DNA from: CBDDEC01 sp965226785
Lineage (GTDB): Bacteria > Chloroflexota > Dehalococcoidia > UBA2979
NCBI GenBank assembly: GCA_965226785.1
Contig: CBDDEC010000002.1
Location: 496,001 to 560,000 of the forward strand
Direction of reading: 5' to 3'
DNA length: 64,000 bases
A program made the position numbers and the translations under genes. Shown piece after piece: positions 63,742-64,000 of this stretch. Below the pieces are notes generated by a model. The model worked only from the letters and a program-made list of their open reading frames with translations. It was not told the DNA's origin and did not search any database. Positions within the stretch are counted from its first letter, which is position 1; every line of letters starts with the position of its first letter.

Positions 63742-64000
63742 ATGACCACCGAGCCAACGACCACCGAACGGCCGGGCGACTTAGAACGCTACGACCCATC
63801 CTCGATCGAGTCGAAGTGGCAGCAGCGCTGGGCGGCCGACGAGCTCGACCACACCGAAGATGTCGTCGAGGGACGAACGAACCGCTACCACCTGACGATG
63901 TTCCCCTACACCTCGGGCGATCTGCACGTGGGCCACTGGTTCGCCATGGCGCCTTCCGACGCCCTCGCACGCCACTACCGCATGCGCGGCTATAACGTGA
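63742..64000 (+). CDS. leuS: Leucyl-tRNA synthetase, N-terminal part (3' end beyond window)
   Basis: The first 86 residues of a class I aminoacyl-tRNA synthetase. The start MTTEPTTTERPGDLERYDPS is followed by SKWQQRW and the HIGH-type motif HVGHW (62-66) in MFPYTSGDLHVGHW. Spacing and the YTSGDLHVGHW form are those of bacterial LeuRS. It attaches leucine to tRNA-Leu. It is preceded by a leader peptide rich in Leu codons. Confidence 0.93.
   Translation, partial: MTTEPTTTERPGDLERYDPSSIESKWQQRWAADELDHTEDVVEGRTNRYHLTMFPYTSGDLHVGHWFAMAPSDALARHYRMRGYNV

Overview
The window is GC-rich, densely coded bacterial chromosome. It holds an aerobic caa3-type oxidase, the Ccm (system I) cytochrome c maturation genes, two LLM-type flavin monooxygenases, an enolase-superfamily enzyme, a CaiB-type CoA transferase, several SDRs, a CoxSLM-like molybdenum hydroxylase and an arylsulfotransferase relic. 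This mixture resembles aerobic Chloroflexota (Dehalococcoidia, SAR202-like). That placement is an inference from gene content, not from a marker tree. GTG and TTG starts and 1-4 nt start/stop overlaps are common.

Layout. 1-721: 3'-truncated nadE. 938-15219: respiratory block. ctaG faces the divergent ctaCDEF oxidase operon; opposite it runs ccmG-ccmE-ccmF-ccmH-(21-codon CcmI-like micro-gene)-(unknown secreted protein)-ccmA-ccmB-ccmC-ccmD, followed by ctaA and ctaB for heme A. Together they mature heme c, make heme A and build a cytochrome c-tailed terminal oxidase. 15226-20920: ABC exporter, a GreA homologue with an extra N-terminal domain, rsmG, a membrane protein and an AMACR/CaiB enzyme. 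21043-27283: frameshifted M23 peptidase, a small membrane protein with a promoter/operator-like palindrome, typA, tRNA-Ala(GGC) and a decayed MMPL transporter. 27332-34661: catabolic genes (EEP hydrolase, enolase-superfamily enzyme, Gfo/Idh/MocA, LLM flavoenzyme, SDR, amidohydrolase). 35576-39665: a tight three-gene cassette (aminotransferase, nucleotidyltransferase fused to a CobD-like PLP domain, LicD transferase) proposed to activate and transfer a phospho-amino-alcohol to a surface glycan. 39913-45114: small enzymes, a cation-diffusion-facilitator homologue with both canonical site-A aspartates replaced, and a stretch of broken genes. 45323-49527: coxG-coxS-coxL-coxM-like operon. 49668-62000: further small, catabolic and membrane genes. 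62028-64000: frameshifted PQQ-type lipoprotein and the start of leuS behind a leader peptide with three consecutive Leu codons.

Points of most interest: the leuS leader (promoter, near-leaderless 15-aa peptide with Leu-Leu-Leu, hairpin fused to its stop codon); the CDP-activation/LicD cassette; the CcmI-like micro-gene coupled by TGATG at both ends; the SAM-like/GreA fusion; a Shine-Dalgarno-sequestering hairpin at 41984-42009; and an unusually high number of genes (about eight) with one or two lesions, which may be genuine decay or indel-prone sequencing.
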